64,000 bases of DNA, taken from Microbacterium natoriense (lineage in GTDB: Bacteria; Actinomycetota; Actinomycetes; Actinomycetales; Microbacteriaceae). This document shows, piece after piece, positions 50,578-62,040 of this stretch. The notes beneath the pieces were generated by a model. That model was not told the origin of the DNA, did not search any database, and was given only the letters and a program-made list of their open reading frames with translations. The stretch's first letter is position 1, and each line of letters starts with the position of its first letter. Both the position numbers and the translations under genes were made by a program. The stretch spans positions 62,001-126,000 of the forward strand of contig NZ_JAUSXV010000001.1 in assembly GCF_030816295.1 (NCBI RefSeq). The letters are read 5' to 3'.

Positions 50578-51942
50578 ATGGCGACCACTCCCACGACCCT
50601 GTTCATCCTCGGCGCCTCTGGCGACCTGACGTCCCGGCTGCTGCTCCCCTCGCTCGCCGCTCTGCTCGCGCGGCAACCGCAGCGTCGTGTGGTCCTGCGC
50701 GGCTCGGGCACGGAAGAGCAGGATCACGAGGCCTGGAAGAAGCTCGTGGGCGTCGCCTTCTCGGACTTCCCTGGCACGATCGACCGCGTGACGATCGGCG
50801 ACTACACCTCCGCCGACGTGACCGACCGGGACGCGGTCGCCGCCCTCGTCGACACCCTCGAACCGGGCACCGTGCTGTACTTCGCGCTTCCGCCGGCGGT
50901 GACGCGCGCGGCGATCGCGGCCATGCAGGGCATGACGCTCCCCGAGGGCACGGTGCTCGCGATGGAGAAGCCCTTCGGCGACGACGAGAAGACGGCCCGC
51001 GAGCTCAACGAGATGCTCACCGCTCTCGTGCCCGAACGTCAGATCTTCCGTGTCGACCACTTCCTCGGCCGCTCGATGCTGCTCAACCTCATGGGCGTGC
51101 GGCTGGCCAACCGCATCTGGGAACCGGTCTGGTCGGCGGAGCACATCGAGTCGGTGCTCATCCGATTCGACGAGAGCATCGCCCTGGAAGGCAGAGCCCG
51201 CTACTACGACAAGGCGGGCGCGATGATCGACATGATCCAGAGCCATCTGCTGCAGGTGCTCGCCCTCGTCGCGATGGACCCGCCGGCGAGCATCGACGAG
51301 CGCGACCTGCGCGATGCGAAGGCCTCGATACTCCGGGCGACGCACGTGCTCGGCGACGACCCGGCGCAGTCGTCCCGCCGGGCCAGATACACGGCCGGGC
51401 GGATCGACGATCGAGACCTGCCCTCGTACGCGGACGAGGACGGCGTGGATGCCGCTCGCGACACCGAGACCCTGGCCGAGGTCGTGTTCGAGGTCGCGAA
51501 CGACCGCTGGGCCGGCGTGCCCTTCGTGCTGCGTTCGGGCAAGGCTCTGGCGGCGAAGAAGTCGGAGGTCGTCGTGACGTTCCGGCCGGTGCGGCACGTG
51601 CCGAAGGGACTCGCGGGCTCGCCCGTCGACGGCGGCCGGCTGACCTTCTCGCTGGGGCCCGACGAGATGCGGCTGAAGCTGCACGTGACCGGCGGCGACG
51701 ACCCCTTCGCGCTGCGCGACGAGGAGCTGTGCGCCGATCTCGGCGAGGGGCAGCGCCGGTCGTACGAGGAGGTCATCGACGAGCTCCTCGACGGCGAGGT
51801 CGCCCTGTCGGTGCGCGCAGACGAGGCCGAGGAGTGCTGGCGCATCATCCAGCCGGTCCGAGACGCCTGGGCGTCGGGCGCCGCGCCCGTCGAGGACTAT
51901 CCCGCCGGGTCCACGGGGCCCGAGGACTGGGCGACGAGCTGA
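50578..51942 (+). CDS. zwf: Glucose-6-phosphate dehydrogenase
   Basis: First step of the pentose phosphate pathway, 454 residues. ILGASGDLTSRLLLPSL (about 9-25) is the NADP site; MEKPFGDDEKTA and RVDHFLGRSMLLNL (the active-site HFLG segment) are present, and YYDKAGAMIDMIQSHLLQVL follows as in Zwf. Start at the ATG of 50578. Not part of an oxppcycle-tal-opcA cluster here, so it may be a second or accessory copy. Divergent from the deaminase. Confidence 0.93.
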   Translation: MATTPTTLFILGASGDLTSRLLLPSLAALLARQPQRRVVLRGSGTEEQDHEAWKKLVGVAFSDFPGTIDRVTIGDYTSADVTDRDAVAALVDTLEPGTVLYFALPPAVTRAAIAAMQGMTLPEGTVLAMEKPFGDDEKTARELNEMLTALVPERQIFRVDHFLGRSMLLNLMGVRLANRIWEPVWSAEHIESVLIRFDESIALEGRARYYDKAGAMIDMIQSHLLQVLALVAMDPPASIDERDLRDAKASILRATHVLGDDPAQSSRRARYTAGRIDDRDLPSYADEDGVDAARDTETLAEVVFEVANDRWAGVPFVLRSGKALAAKKSEVVVTFRPVRHVPKGLAGSPVDGGRLTFSLGPDEMRLKLHVTGGDDPFALRDEELCADLGEGQRRSYEEVIDELLDGEVALSVRADEAEECWRIIQPVRDAWASGAAPVEDYPAGSTGPEDWATS

Positions 51943-51954
51943 GGGGAAACCGTT

Positions 51955-53421
51955 TCACCCGGTGCGGGCCGCCGCCAGTCCGAGCGATTCGAGAGTGATG
52001 CGCGGGGTTCGCCACCGGCGGTCGGGATCCCACCAGGCAGGACCCCGGATCTGCGGAACGCCCCCGAACATGCGTATCTCCCAGCCGGAGGTGTCGAGAG
52101 AGCGGTGATGCCACCAGCACAGGGGCACCCCGTTGTCGGTGTGCGTAGGGCCGCCTCTGGAGTGCTCGGTCACGTGATGGATCTCGCACCACGAAGCCGA
52201 GACGTGGCACCCCGGAATCAGGCACTCTCGGTCGCGGGCGACGATCGCCCGCCGCTGGTGCACCGTGAATACGCGGTCGGTGACCGTGATCCCGATGATG
52301 CGGCCCTCGTCGAAGAGCACCCGTTGGATCGCCCCGGTGCATGCCGTATGCCGCGCGACCGACAGCGGCACGGCGGCCTCCGCCCCGGGAAGACGTGCCC
52401 ACCCCGTTCCCTGTGCCAGGTCGGCGGCATCGACGTGCACGACCAGCGTGGGTGCTGCGCCGCCAAGGCGCGGCATGTCATCGTGCCGCGCGGCGATGCC
52501 GAGCGCCGCGGCGAGCGCGTCATGACGCTTCTGGCCGGACGTGCGGGTGTCGATCCGATGCTGCGCGTCGTCGTTGAAAGGATCGCCTTCTACATCCTCG
52601 CCGCCGTCGAAGGCGACCGCGGACGCCGGGGCGCCGCCCACCTTCGGGTTGTTGAACGCGTCGAAGATGAGCTGCAGCTGCGCCACGAGTTCGGGCGTGA
52701 AGTCGCCGCGCACAGGGTGCACACCGTTGCGCAGACGCCCGACGCTCAGCCTCCGACGTGCCTGCGCCGCGTGATCGGACGGCTCTGCCCCGTCGGGGTC
52801 GAGCACCGCCGTGAGGTACTCGGCGGCGTGCCGCAGGTCTTCCGGCGTGGCAGGCGGCCCTTGTCGCGTCTCGGAGGCATCGGCGGCGTCGCCGTCGCAG
52901 GAGCGGTCGTCGCCCGGAGACCCCTCTTCGGAGGCCGGGCAGCCCCTGGCGTAGCGGGCGAGGTGCTCGTCGACGAGCAGCCGCTCCTCGACACCGATGC
53001 GAGTGTGCGCCCGGTCGATGGGGGCGGTGGCCGCGAGCAGACCTGCGACCCCGATCACTCCGTCGAGCAGAGCCTCGCGCAGCTGCGGCCACGCGGCGGG
53101 CAGCCGCTCGCCCGACACGATGCTGATCTCTCGATGCATCGCGTTCGAGACCCGGATGATCTTCGACGCGGTCGCGGCGTCGGTCAGCAGCGCCCGCTGG
53201 AGGAACTCGTTCGTGCCGCGGCATCCGAACTGGTGCCCGAAGTCCGCCGCGGCGGTGGCGACCGTCTCGACGACGCCTGCATCGACCAGCCGAGCGACCT
53301 CCCCGAAGACCCGGAGAACCTCGGCGCGTTCGGCGTCGCTCAGCCCGGCGAGGACGTCGCCGGCCAGCACCGTACGCAGGTCGGAGGCGACCTGGGCGAG
53401 AGCGTCGGCGGTGCTGGTCAT
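51955..53421 (-). CDS. DUF222/HNH endonuclease-like protein (13E12 repeat family)
   Basis: Protein of 488 residues: N-terminal DUF222 helical domain (about 20-330) and a C-terminal HNH nuclease motif, HQRRAIVARDRECLIPGCHV through WCEIHHVTEHSRGGPTHTDN to WWHHRSLDTSG. The family is multi-copy in actinobacteria and its function is unknown; relation to the 13E12 repeats of mycobacteria is from family knowledge. ATG at 53421 with AGAGG close by; a TTG at 53433 is possible. An acidic, low-complexity stretch lies near 170-200. Confidence 0.85.
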   Translation of the reverse strand: MTSTADALAQVASDLRTVLAGDVLAGLSDAERAEVLRVFGEVARLVDAGVVETVATAAADFGHQFGCRGTNEFLQRALLTDAATASKIIRVSNAMHREISIVSGERLPAAWPQLREALLDGVIGVAGLLAATAPIDRAHTRIGVEERLLVDEHLARYARGCPASEEGSPGDDRSCDGDAADASETRQGPPATPEDLRHAAEYLTAVLDPDGAEPSDHAAQARRRLSVGRLRNGVHPVRGDFTPELVAQLQLIFDAFNNPKVGGAPASAVAFDGGEDVEGDPFNDDAQHRIDTRTSGQKRHDALAAALGIAARHDDMPRLGGAAPTLVVHVDAADLAQGTGWARLPGAEAAVPLSVARHTACTGAIQRVLFDEGRIIGITVTDRVFTVHQRRAIVARDRECLIPGCHVSASWCEIHHVTEHSRGGPTHTDNGVPLCWWHHRSLDTSGWEIRMFGGVPQIRGPAWWDPDRRWRTPRITLESLGLAAARTG

Positions 53422-53521
53422 GCCTCTATTCAACAGGGGGCCACCGACATTCCGACCCTGGAAACAGCCCGGTCAGATGATATTTCTTGAGACTTTACCG
53501 CCACCCCTCCTAGCGACGCTC

Positions 53522-53592
53522 TTCGCGCCTCGAGGTGGCAGTTCGTGCCGCTTCAACCGTCGCGAAGCGGCACGAAGGGCCACCTCGGGCGA
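53522..53592. repeat. Composite palindrome downstream of clpB
   Basis: Arms of 24 bases (53531-53554 and 53564-53587) match at 22 positions around a 9-base centre. TTCGCGCC (53522) and TTCGTGCC (53542) are direct near-copies, and complements lie at 53569 and about 53588, giving the geometry of the other composite palindromes. It begins about 65 bases past the clpB stop on that strand, so a 3'-end role is plausible. The 230-base gap has no gene. Confidence 0.65.
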
Positions 53593-53651
53593 CTCTCGCC
53601 TGAGACGGGAGGAGGGGCGGATGCCGCAGCATCCGCCCCTCTCGACGCGGC

Positions 53652-55856
<2,205 letters not shown>

Positions 55857-55880
55857 TCGGTTCTCCCGATGCTCCCTTTC

Positions 55881-55907
55881 AAAGTTGAGTGACTATGACT
55901 CAACTTT
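55881..55907. promoter_or_regulatory. HAIR element (HspR-binding site) before clpB
   Basis: AAAGTTGAGT-N7-ACTCAACTTT, a perfect 10-bp inverted repeat with the TTGAGT-N7-ACTCAA core of the actinobacterial HspR operator (consensus CTTGAGT-N7-ACTCAAG), ending 25 bases before the clpB ATG. The AAA gene at 56010 runs in the opposite direction about 100 bases away and could share this control. Confidence 0.88.
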
Positions 55908-56009
55908 ACCGCCTGCTGCTCCGCAGATCAACCGCTGAGCGTTCATGCGTCAGGATTCGGCGCGTCTGCAAGAATCGAGGTGGTCGTTGACGACAGCTGA
56001 GGGGGCACT

Positions 56010-57254
56010 ATGGCGCACGACGACGAGTTTCTCGCGGTGATCGCTGCCGAGGTCGCGCAGGATCCGCAGAACATCGCGCTGCGGGAGGACTTCATAACCC
56101 TGCTGCTGGAACGAGATGCGGATCAGGCGGCGACCGAGATCGACGCCTTCGAGGCGCACGGCGGCGACCCCGCCCGCGCCCGCGTGCTCCGGGCGCGCGT
56201 GATGGCCGCACGGCTGCGCAGCGGAAAGGCGAACACCGCGCCATCAGACACGCCGCGTGCGGCCGCGGAACCGGACTCGGCGCGGGTCCCCGAGCCGGAG
56301 GCGCCATCGCGAGCCCCGGTCGCGGCGGACGACGACGCTGCGACCGGGGATCGGATCGAGCAGCCCGGCTTGTGGGATGCGGAGCGCCCGCAGGTGACCC
56401 TCGCCGACGTGGCCGGTCTCGCCGAGGTCAAGCAGCACCTCGACTCGACGTTCCTCGCCCCGCTGCGCAACCCTGCGCTCGCGGCGGCGTTCGGGCAGAA
56501 GCCGGGCGGGTCGCTCCTGATGTACGGTCCGCCCGGCTGCGGGAAGACGTTCATCGCTAAGGCGATCGCCGGCGACCTCGGCGCCTCCTTCATCCACGTC
56601 ACCCTCGCTGACCTGCTCAGCGCCTGGATCGGCGAGAGCGAGAGGGCGATCCAGAGCGTGTTCCGCGATGCCAGAGCAGCCGCGCCATGCGTGATCTTCT
56701 TCGACGAGTTCGACGCTCTCGGAGGACGCCGGGCATCGGGCGGCGGCGGATCGCAGTCGATGCGGATGATCGTGACCCAGCTGCTCGAAGAGCTCGACGG
56801 CGTGACGAGTGAGAACGACGGGGTCTACTTCCTCGCCGCGACGAACCGGCCGTGGGACATCGACCCCGCCCTGCGTCGCCCCGGTCGCATCGACAAGACC
56901 GTGCTCGTGCTGCCGCCGGATGCGGTCGCCCGCGCCGCGATCCTGCAGGGCGACCTCGACGGCAAGCCGCAGGACGACGTCGATGTCATCGCCGTCGCCG
57001 CTGCGACCGAGGGGTTCTCGGGAGCCGACATCGCCCAGGTCGCGAAGCACGCGCTGCAGCGCTCGCTCACCGCGTCGATGGCGGCGGGAGCGATCGTCCC
57101 CGTCACCACCGAGGGCCTGCTCGAGTCCGCGGCGAGCATCACTCCCTCCACCACGAGCTGGTTCGACCAGGTGGCCCCCGTGCTCGAATACGGCGTCGAC
57201 GACGGCACCTTCGACCAGCTGCGCGCCTACCGGGTCAAGCAGGGCATGCGGTGA
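56010..57254 (+). CDS. AAA ATPase of classic (VPS4/CDC48-like) type, first gene of an unfamiliar cassette
   Basis: Cytoplasmic ATPase of 414 residues. The N-terminal helical part (1-70, DEFLAVIAAEVAQDPQNIAL) is followed by an acidic Pro/Ala linker (72-120) and a single AAA domain (128-400): Walker A GPPGCGKT 173-180, Walker B VIFFDEFDAL 228-237, sensor AATNRPWDIDPALRRPGRID with the arginine-finger pair. No membrane helix, protease or nuclease domain. The stop overlaps the next gene (GTGA). The N-terminal helices may be a short TPR-like piece related to the downstream proteins. Role unknown; probably a remodeller acting on or with the two partners. Confidence 0.85.
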   Translation: MAHDDEFLAVIAAEVAQDPQNIALREDFITLLLERDADQAATEIDAFEAHGGDPARARVLRARVMAARLRSGKANTAPSDTPRAAAEPDSARVPEPEAPSRAPVAADDDAATGDRIEQPGLWDAERPQVTLADVAGLAEVKQHLDSTFLAPLRNPALAAAFGQKPGGSLLMYGPPGCGKTFIAKAIAGDLGASFIHVTLADLLSAWIGESERAIQSVFRDARAAAPCVIFFDEFDALGGRRASGGGGSQSMRMIVTQLLEELDGVTSENDGVYFLAATNRPWDIDPALRRPGRIDKTVLVLPPDAVARAAILQGDLDGKPQDDVDVIAVAAATEGFSGADIAQVAKHALQRSLTASMAAGAIVPVTTEGLLESAASITPSTTSWFDQVAPVLEYGVDDGTFDQLRAYRVKQGMR

Positions 57255-58525
57255 CACACCACGACGACCGCGACAACCTCGAGCAGGTCGCCATCGTCCG
57301 AGACCGCGACCTCGCCCTCGAGCTGCTCGGCGCGCAGCCGACCAACCGCAGGATCGCCACCCTGGCCCACAGCGTCCTCGCACGCGAACCCCGCTTCACC
57401 GGCACCTACCTCATCCTCGCCCTTCATCACCAGGCACGAGGCGAGCTCGATGACGCGCGTCGAGAGCTGCGTCAGCTCATCGGCGTTCAGGACGGCTACC
57501 GCCTCACTGCGGTCCGCATCCTCCGCGACCTCGAGTACGAGAACCGGAGATTCGACGAGGCCCTCCGGCTCGCCGAGCACGCGATGCAGGGCGGGGAAGA
57601 GGTCGAGTGGCTCGACCTGATGATGCTCGGCGCCGCGACCGTGTTCACCGGCAGCCGCACCGCCGGCTGGGACCTCATGGACGAGGCGGTGGTGTGGACG
57701 GGTCGAGTCGATCCCACCCTCATTCCGAAGGTCCTCGCCAAGCGGGCGCTGCTGTTCCTCTCGACCGGGGCGCCGCCCGAGCGCTTCCTCCCGGCCGCCG
57801 AGGCGGCGATCGCTGCGAGCCCGTGGGAGAGGCTGCTCTCGATCGCCCTGGCGTACGCCTATCTGTACGACTACCGCGCGGCGGACGCGCGCGACCTGTT
57901 CCAGCGCGTGCTCCGCGAGGACCCGACCGACACCGTCGCGCAGGGCGGCATGATCATGGCGCGCGGTTTCCTCGAACCGATCGAGCGCGGCGACGCGACG
58001 ATGGACCAGCTCCGCGAGGCGGGCATGGGAGAGATGGCCTGGCGGATCATGCACGAGCAGATCTTCGATCTCGACATCGAGCACGCGCTGGCCGCGCTGA
58101 GCCGCGTGCTGCCGCGCGCGCTCGTACGGGCACTGCGCGGCCCCCTGCGCAGGAAGAAGCTCGAGGCCACGGAGGGAAACCGCTCCCTCCTCGGCTGGCA
58201 TGACGGTCAAGACCCCGGCACCGGCGACGCCTGGGGGCTCGGCGAACCGGTTCGGCTGCTCTCGGGCGCCGAGGTCGACGCGATGGCGGCCGCCGCTCAG
58301 GACCCAGGCGCCTGGCCGGCGTGGTCCGAGGACGACGCCTTCGTCCCGATCGCGACCGACGACGCGGGCTCGTACTTCTTCGAGGGGTACGCCTCGCGCC
58401 TGTACCGCCGGACGGTCGGCGGCTCGGATGTCGAGGTCGCCCCCAGCCTCGCCGACTGGGTCTGGGATCGCGTCGTCGACTTCGGCGGCGAGGAGCCGCG
58501 ACCAGGAAGGGCGCCGAGAGGATGA
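57251..58525 (+). CDS. TPR-like protein with conserved C-terminal WHDGQ domain (paralogue 1)
   Basis: Soluble protein of 424 residues from a GTG. Residues 10-300 are paired helices like degenerate tetratricopeptide repeats (LAHSVLAREPRFTGTYLILA, FDEALRLAEHAMQGGEEVEW, YRAADARDLFQRVLREDPTD). A C-terminal domain (310-412) has LLGWHDGQDPGTGDAWGLGE and FVPIATDDAGSYFFEGY, a pattern reminiscent of SMI1/KNR4 (SUKH) proteins; that likeness is my inference. It is 4-base-coupled to the AAA gene before and the paralogue after. Function unknown. Confidence 0.75.
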   Translation: MTHHDDRDNLEQVAIVRDRDLALELLGAQPTNRRIATLAHSVLAREPRFTGTYLILALHHQARGELDDARRELRQLIGVQDGYRLTAVRILRDLEYENRRFDEALRLAEHAMQGGEEVEWLDLMMLGAATVFTGSRTAGWDLMDEAVVWTGRVDPTLIPKVLAKRALLFLSTGAPPERFLPAAEAAIAASPWERLLSIALAYAYLYDYRAADARDLFQRVLREDPTDTVAQGGMIMARGFLEPIERGDATMDQLREAGMGEMAWRIMHEQIFDLDIEHALAALSRVLPRALVRALRGPLRRKKLEATEGNRSLLGWHDGQDPGTGDAWGLGEPVRLLSGAEVDAMAAAAQDPGAWPAWSEDDAFVPIATDDAGSYFFEGYASRLYRRTVGGSDVEVAPSLADWVWDRVVDFGGEEPRPGRAPRG

Positions 58526-59799
58526 ACACGACGACGAACGACGAACGATCGGCCATCGAGCACGACCGTGACCTCGCGTGGGAGCTCTGGGATGCGCAGC
58601 CGACCCATCCGCGCATCCCCGAGCTCGCGCACAGCGTGCTCGCCCGCGAGCCCTCGTTCACCGGCATGATCGTGCTCATCGCTCTGCACCGCGAGGCGTG
58701 CGGCGAGATCGACGAGGCGAGACGCCTGCTTCGAGACCTCATCGGGCGGCGGGACCGCCAGTATCTGAACGCGGTGAAGAAGCTCCGCGACCTCGAGATG
58801 TCCGACGGCGACTTCGCCGAGGCTCTCCGGCTCTGCGAGATCGTGCTGCGCGAGCAGCCGGATGCCGATTGGATCGAGCACATGGAGCTCGGCAGCGCCC
58901 TGGCGTACACCGGCCGCGCCGAGGAAGGCTGGCGCCGCATCGACGAGGCGGTGGGGATCGCCGCGGCGCAGGGCGCGCAGGAGCATGCCATCGCGCTGGG
59001 ACAGCGCGCCACACGACTCTTCGCCACGGCGGCTGACCCCGAGCGCCTCCTGCCCGCCGCGGAGGAGGCGTACGCCGCAGATCCGACGGAGTACCTGCTC
59101 GCGGTGACGCTCGGCTACGCATACCTGAACACCTATCGGCCAGACGAGGCGCTCGATCTGTTCCAGCGAGCGCTGCGCGAGGACCCGACCTTCGAACTCG
59201 CGCAGAACGGCGTCAAGGTCACGAGAGGCTTCCTCGAGCCGATCCGCACCGGCGCCGCGACGATGGACACGATGCGCGAGATGCAGATGGGGGAATACGT
59301 CTGGCGACGCTTCGTGGCGAAGGCCTTCGGCGCCGATCTCGCGGATGCGCTCGTCGCGCTCGACGAGGTGATGCCCGAGACTCTGGCGGCGACTCTGCGC
59401 CCGCCGCTCGACCAGGCTGCCGCCGTCGCATCGGGCGGCCAGGACACGATCTTCGCCTGGCATGACGGCCAGGAGGCCGGAACCGGCGATCTCTGGGGCC
59501 CCGGGGAGCGCTTCCGGCTGATGACCGGCGCCGAGGTGGCCGAGATGAATGACGGGGTCGAGCAGGACCCCGCCGCCTGGGGCGACTGGGACGACAAGCC
59601 CGACTATTTCTGGGTGATCTTCACGGACGATGCCGGCGACTACCTCCTCGAGGGGCTCGGAGGAAAGCTGTATCGTCGTTCGCCCGGGGTGCCCGACGTC
59701 GAGGTCGCGCCGAGTCCGGCGGAATGGATCTGGGATCGCGTCGCCGCTTTCGGCGGTCGCGATCCCCGCCCGGGTCGCAGTCGACGCACAGCCGGCTGA
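58522..59799 (+). CDS. TPR-like protein with conserved C-terminal WHDGQ domain (paralogue 2)
   Basis: Soluble protein of 425 residues, collinear with the gene before it: same helical repeats (LAHSVLAREPSFTGMIVLIA, FAEALRLCEIVLREQPDADW, YRPDEALDLFQRALREDPTF) and the same C-terminal domain (FAWHDGQEAGTGDLWGPGER, then VIFTDDAGDYLLEG). Identity looks near half at the ends and lower between. It starts at an ATG overlapping the previous stop (ATGA). Tandem duplication followed by divergence suggests a heteromeric partner pair. Function unknown. Confidence 0.75.
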   Translation: MNTTTNDERSAIEHDRDLAWELWDAQPTHPRIPELAHSVLAREPSFTGMIVLIALHREACGEIDEARRLLRDLIGRRDRQYLNAVKKLRDLEMSDGDFAEALRLCEIVLREQPDADWIEHMELGSALAYTGRAEEGWRRIDEAVGIAAAQGAQEHAIALGQRATRLFATAADPERLLPAAEEAYAADPTEYLLAVTLGYAYLNTYRPDEALDLFQRALREDPTFELAQNGVKVTRGFLEPIRTGAATMDTMREMQMGEYVWRRFVAKAFGADLADALVALDEVMPETLAATLRPPLDQAAAVASGGQDTIFAWHDGQEAGTGDLWGPGERFRLMTGAEVAEMNDGVEQDPAAWGDWDDKPDYFWVIFTDDAGDYLLEGLGGKLYRRSPGVPDVEVAPSPAEWIWDRVAAFGGRDPRPGRSRRTAG

Positions 59800-59836
59800 G
59801 CGCTGCCGAGCACCCCGCTGACGGTCATTCCACGGG

Positions 59837-61237
59837 TCACTCCGAGTCGGTCATGCCCCGGCGCAGCAGGCGTCCGCGCGGGGTCTCGAAGTCGATGACT
59901 TCGCCGTGCAGGTACGTCGTGCGCACGACGCCGGCCAGCGCCTTGCCGTGATAGGGCGTCAGGTGGTTCTTGTGGTGAAGCTTCTCCACGTCGACCACGT
60001 AGGCGTCGTCGGCCGCGAACACCGAGAAGTCGGCATCGTAGCCGGGCGCGATGCGCCCCTTTCCGGTGAGGCCGGCGAACTGCGCGGGGCGCTCGCTCAT
60101 CCACGACACGACCGTCTCGAGAGACAGTCCGCGCTGACGCGCCTCGGTCCAGATCAGCGACAGACCGAGCTGCAGCGAGGCGACACCACCCCAGGCCACG
60201 GCGAAGTCGCCGTTCTCGAGGTCCTTGAGGTCGAGCGTCGACGGCGAGTGGTCCGAGACGATGAAGTCGATCGTGCCGTCTTCGAGTCCCTGCCACAACA
60301 GCTCGCGGTTTCCGGCCTCGCGGATCGGCGGGCAGCACTTGAACTGGGTGGCCCCGTGCGGGATCTCCTCGGCCGTGAGCGTCAGGTAGTGCGGGCACGT
60401 CTCGACCGTGATCTTCAGCCCGTCGTGCTTGGCGGTGCGGAGCATGGCCAGGGCGTCGGATGACGACAGGTGGAGGATGTGCGCGCGGGCGCCCGTCCAG
60501 CGAGCACGCTCGATGACCTCGGCGATCGCCAGGTTCTCAGCTCCCCTCGGACGCGAGGCGAGGAACTTGCTGTAGTCGTCGCCTTCGGGCTGCGGAGCGC
60601 GGTCGATCGCCCGGGAGTCTTCGGCGTGCACGATCATGACCGAGTCGAAGTTCGAGAGCTCGCGCATGTCCTTCTCGAGCTCGTCCGCGTCGAGCGGCGG
60701 GAACTCGTCGACGCCCGAGTGCAGCAGGAAGCACTTGAAGCCGAAGACACCGGCGTCGTGCAGGGGTCTCAGGTCGGCCGTGTTTCCCGGCACCGCCCCG
60801 CCCCAGAAGCCGACGTCGACATGCGTCTGCCCCTTGGCGGCCTCGCGCTTGACGTTCAGCGCCTCGACGCTGACGGTGGGCGGGATGCTGTTCAGCGGCA
60901 TGTCGACGATGGTCGTGACTCCGCCGGCCGCGGCGGCGCGGGTGGCGGAGGCGAAGCCCTCCCACTCGGTGCGACCGGGCTCGTTGACGTGCACGTGCGT
61001 GTCGACGAGGCCGGGGATCAAGGTCTCATCGGCGGCGAGTTCGATGACCTCTCCGCCGTTCAGGTTGTTGCCGAGCGGCTGCATCGCGACGATGACGCCA
61101 CCGCGGACGCCGACCTCGCGAGGCCGGATGCCGGCAGAGGTGAGCACGCGCTCCCCGCGGATCACGAGGTCGTAGTGCTCCCCCGTCGGGTCGAGCGAGG
61201 CCTGTCCGGCATCCTGCTGTTCGAACTCCTGCGACAT
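59837..61237 (-). CDS. allB: Allantoinase
   Basis: Opens the allantoin ring to allantoate; zinc amidohydrolase of 466 residues. Motifs: VDTHVHVNEPGRTEWEGFAS (metal His), GFKCFLLHSGVDEFP (carboxylated Lys), VHAEDSRAID, ARAHILHLSSSDALAM and FIVSDHSPSTLDLK (metal Asp). It is the last gene of the permease-racemase-allantoinase run. The N-terminal 20 residues are extra and acidic. Allantoate and later enzymes are not in the window. Confidence 0.94.
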   Translation of the reverse strand: MSQEFEQQDAGQASLDPTGEHYDLVIRGERVLTSAGIRPREVGVRGGVIVAMQPLGNNLNGGEVIELAADETLIPGLVDTHVHVNEPGRTEWEGFASATRAAAAGGVTTIVDMPLNSIPPTVSVEALNVKREAAKGQTHVDVGFWGGAVPGNTADLRPLHDAGVFGFKCFLLHSGVDEFPPLDADELEKDMRELSNFDSVMIVHAEDSRAIDRAPQPEGDDYSKFLASRPRGAENLAIAEVIERARWTGARAHILHLSSSDALAMLRTAKHDGLKITVETCPHYLTLTAEEIPHGATQFKCCPPIREAGNRELLWQGLEDGTIDFIVSDHSPSTLDLKDLENGDFAVAWGGVASLQLGLSLIWTEARQRGLSLETVVSWMSERPAQFAGLTGKGRIAPGYDADFSVFAADDAYVVDVEKLHHKNHLTPYHGKALAGVVRTTYLHGEVIDFETPRGRLLRRGMTDSE

Positions 61238-61297
61238 GTCGCCGTTCCCTTCCGCCGGCGCAGCCGGCTGTGTGTCCTGAATAGATTCTGCGCGTGT

Positions 61298-62023
61298 TCA
61301 GCGCGTGCGGGTTCCGAAGCCGGTGATCCGCTTCGGGCGAGGCTGTGCGTAGGTGCGCACCTTCGAGGTGGTCAGCCCCAGCCGCACGAGTCCCTCGGCG
61401 ACCGCGACCGCGGCCTGCACCCCGTCGACGACGGGAACGCCGCACAGCTCGACGACGCGCTGTTTCAGCTCGGCCATGCCTCCGCAGCCGAGGACGATGA
61501 CCTCGGCGCGATCGATCTCGACCGCGCGCTGAGCCTCGGCCGCGATCGCCTGGATCGCCCGTTCGGGATCGGACTCGAGCTCCAGCACACCGAGACCTGA
61601 GGAGCGCACGGATGCGCACCGATCGTGGAGGCCGGCGAGGATCAGCCGGTCCTCGATCAGGGGCACTGCGCGATCGAGGGTCGTGACGACGGAGTAGGAG
61701 CGTCCGAGGTACATCGCGGTGGATGCCGCGGCATCCGTGATGTCCACGACGGGCACCGTGAGCAGCTCCTGCAGGCCCTCACGCCCGTGCTCCCCGTACC
61801 CGGCCTGGATGACCGCGTCGTATTGGCCCTCGTACTTGACCACCTTGTCCATCACGGCGATCGCCGCGAGATAGCTCTCGAAGTTGCCCTCGCAGGACTC
61901 GGCGCCGAAGTCGGGGGTGAGCCCGATGATCTCGGTGCCGGGCGCGGCCACAGCTCGAGCGGCCTCGGCGATGCCATCGGTCATCGTCTGGGTGGTGTTC
62001 ACGTTCGCGACGAGGATGCGCAT
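61298..62023 (-). CDS. Asp/Glu/hydantoin racemase-family protein with one catalytic cysteine missing
   Basis: Protein of 241 residues in the HyuE/allantoin racemase family: RILVANVNTTQTMTDGIAEA at the start and VIVLGCGGMAELKQRVVELC with the second catalytic Cys. The first catalytic Cys, usually in a ..ACFxDPG.. context, is replaced: the sequence is VIQAGYGEHGREGLQELL. Between an allantoin-type permease and allantoinase an allantoin racemase would be expected, but with one Cys the chemistry may differ. ATG at 62023. Confidence 0.82.
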   Translation of the reverse strand: MRILVANVNTTQTMTDGIAEAARAVAAPGTEIIGLTPDFGAESCEGNFESYLAAIAVMDKVVKYEGQYDAVIQAGYGEHGREGLQELLTVPVVDITDAAASTAMYLGRSYSVVTTLDRAVPLIEDRLILAGLHDRCASVRSSGLGVLELESDPERAIQAIAAEAQRAVEIDRAEVIVLGCGGMAELKQRVVELCGVPVVDGVQAAVAVAEGLVRLGLTTSKVRTYAQPRPKRITGFGTRTR

Positions 62024-62040
62024 GATCGATGCCTTCCGGG

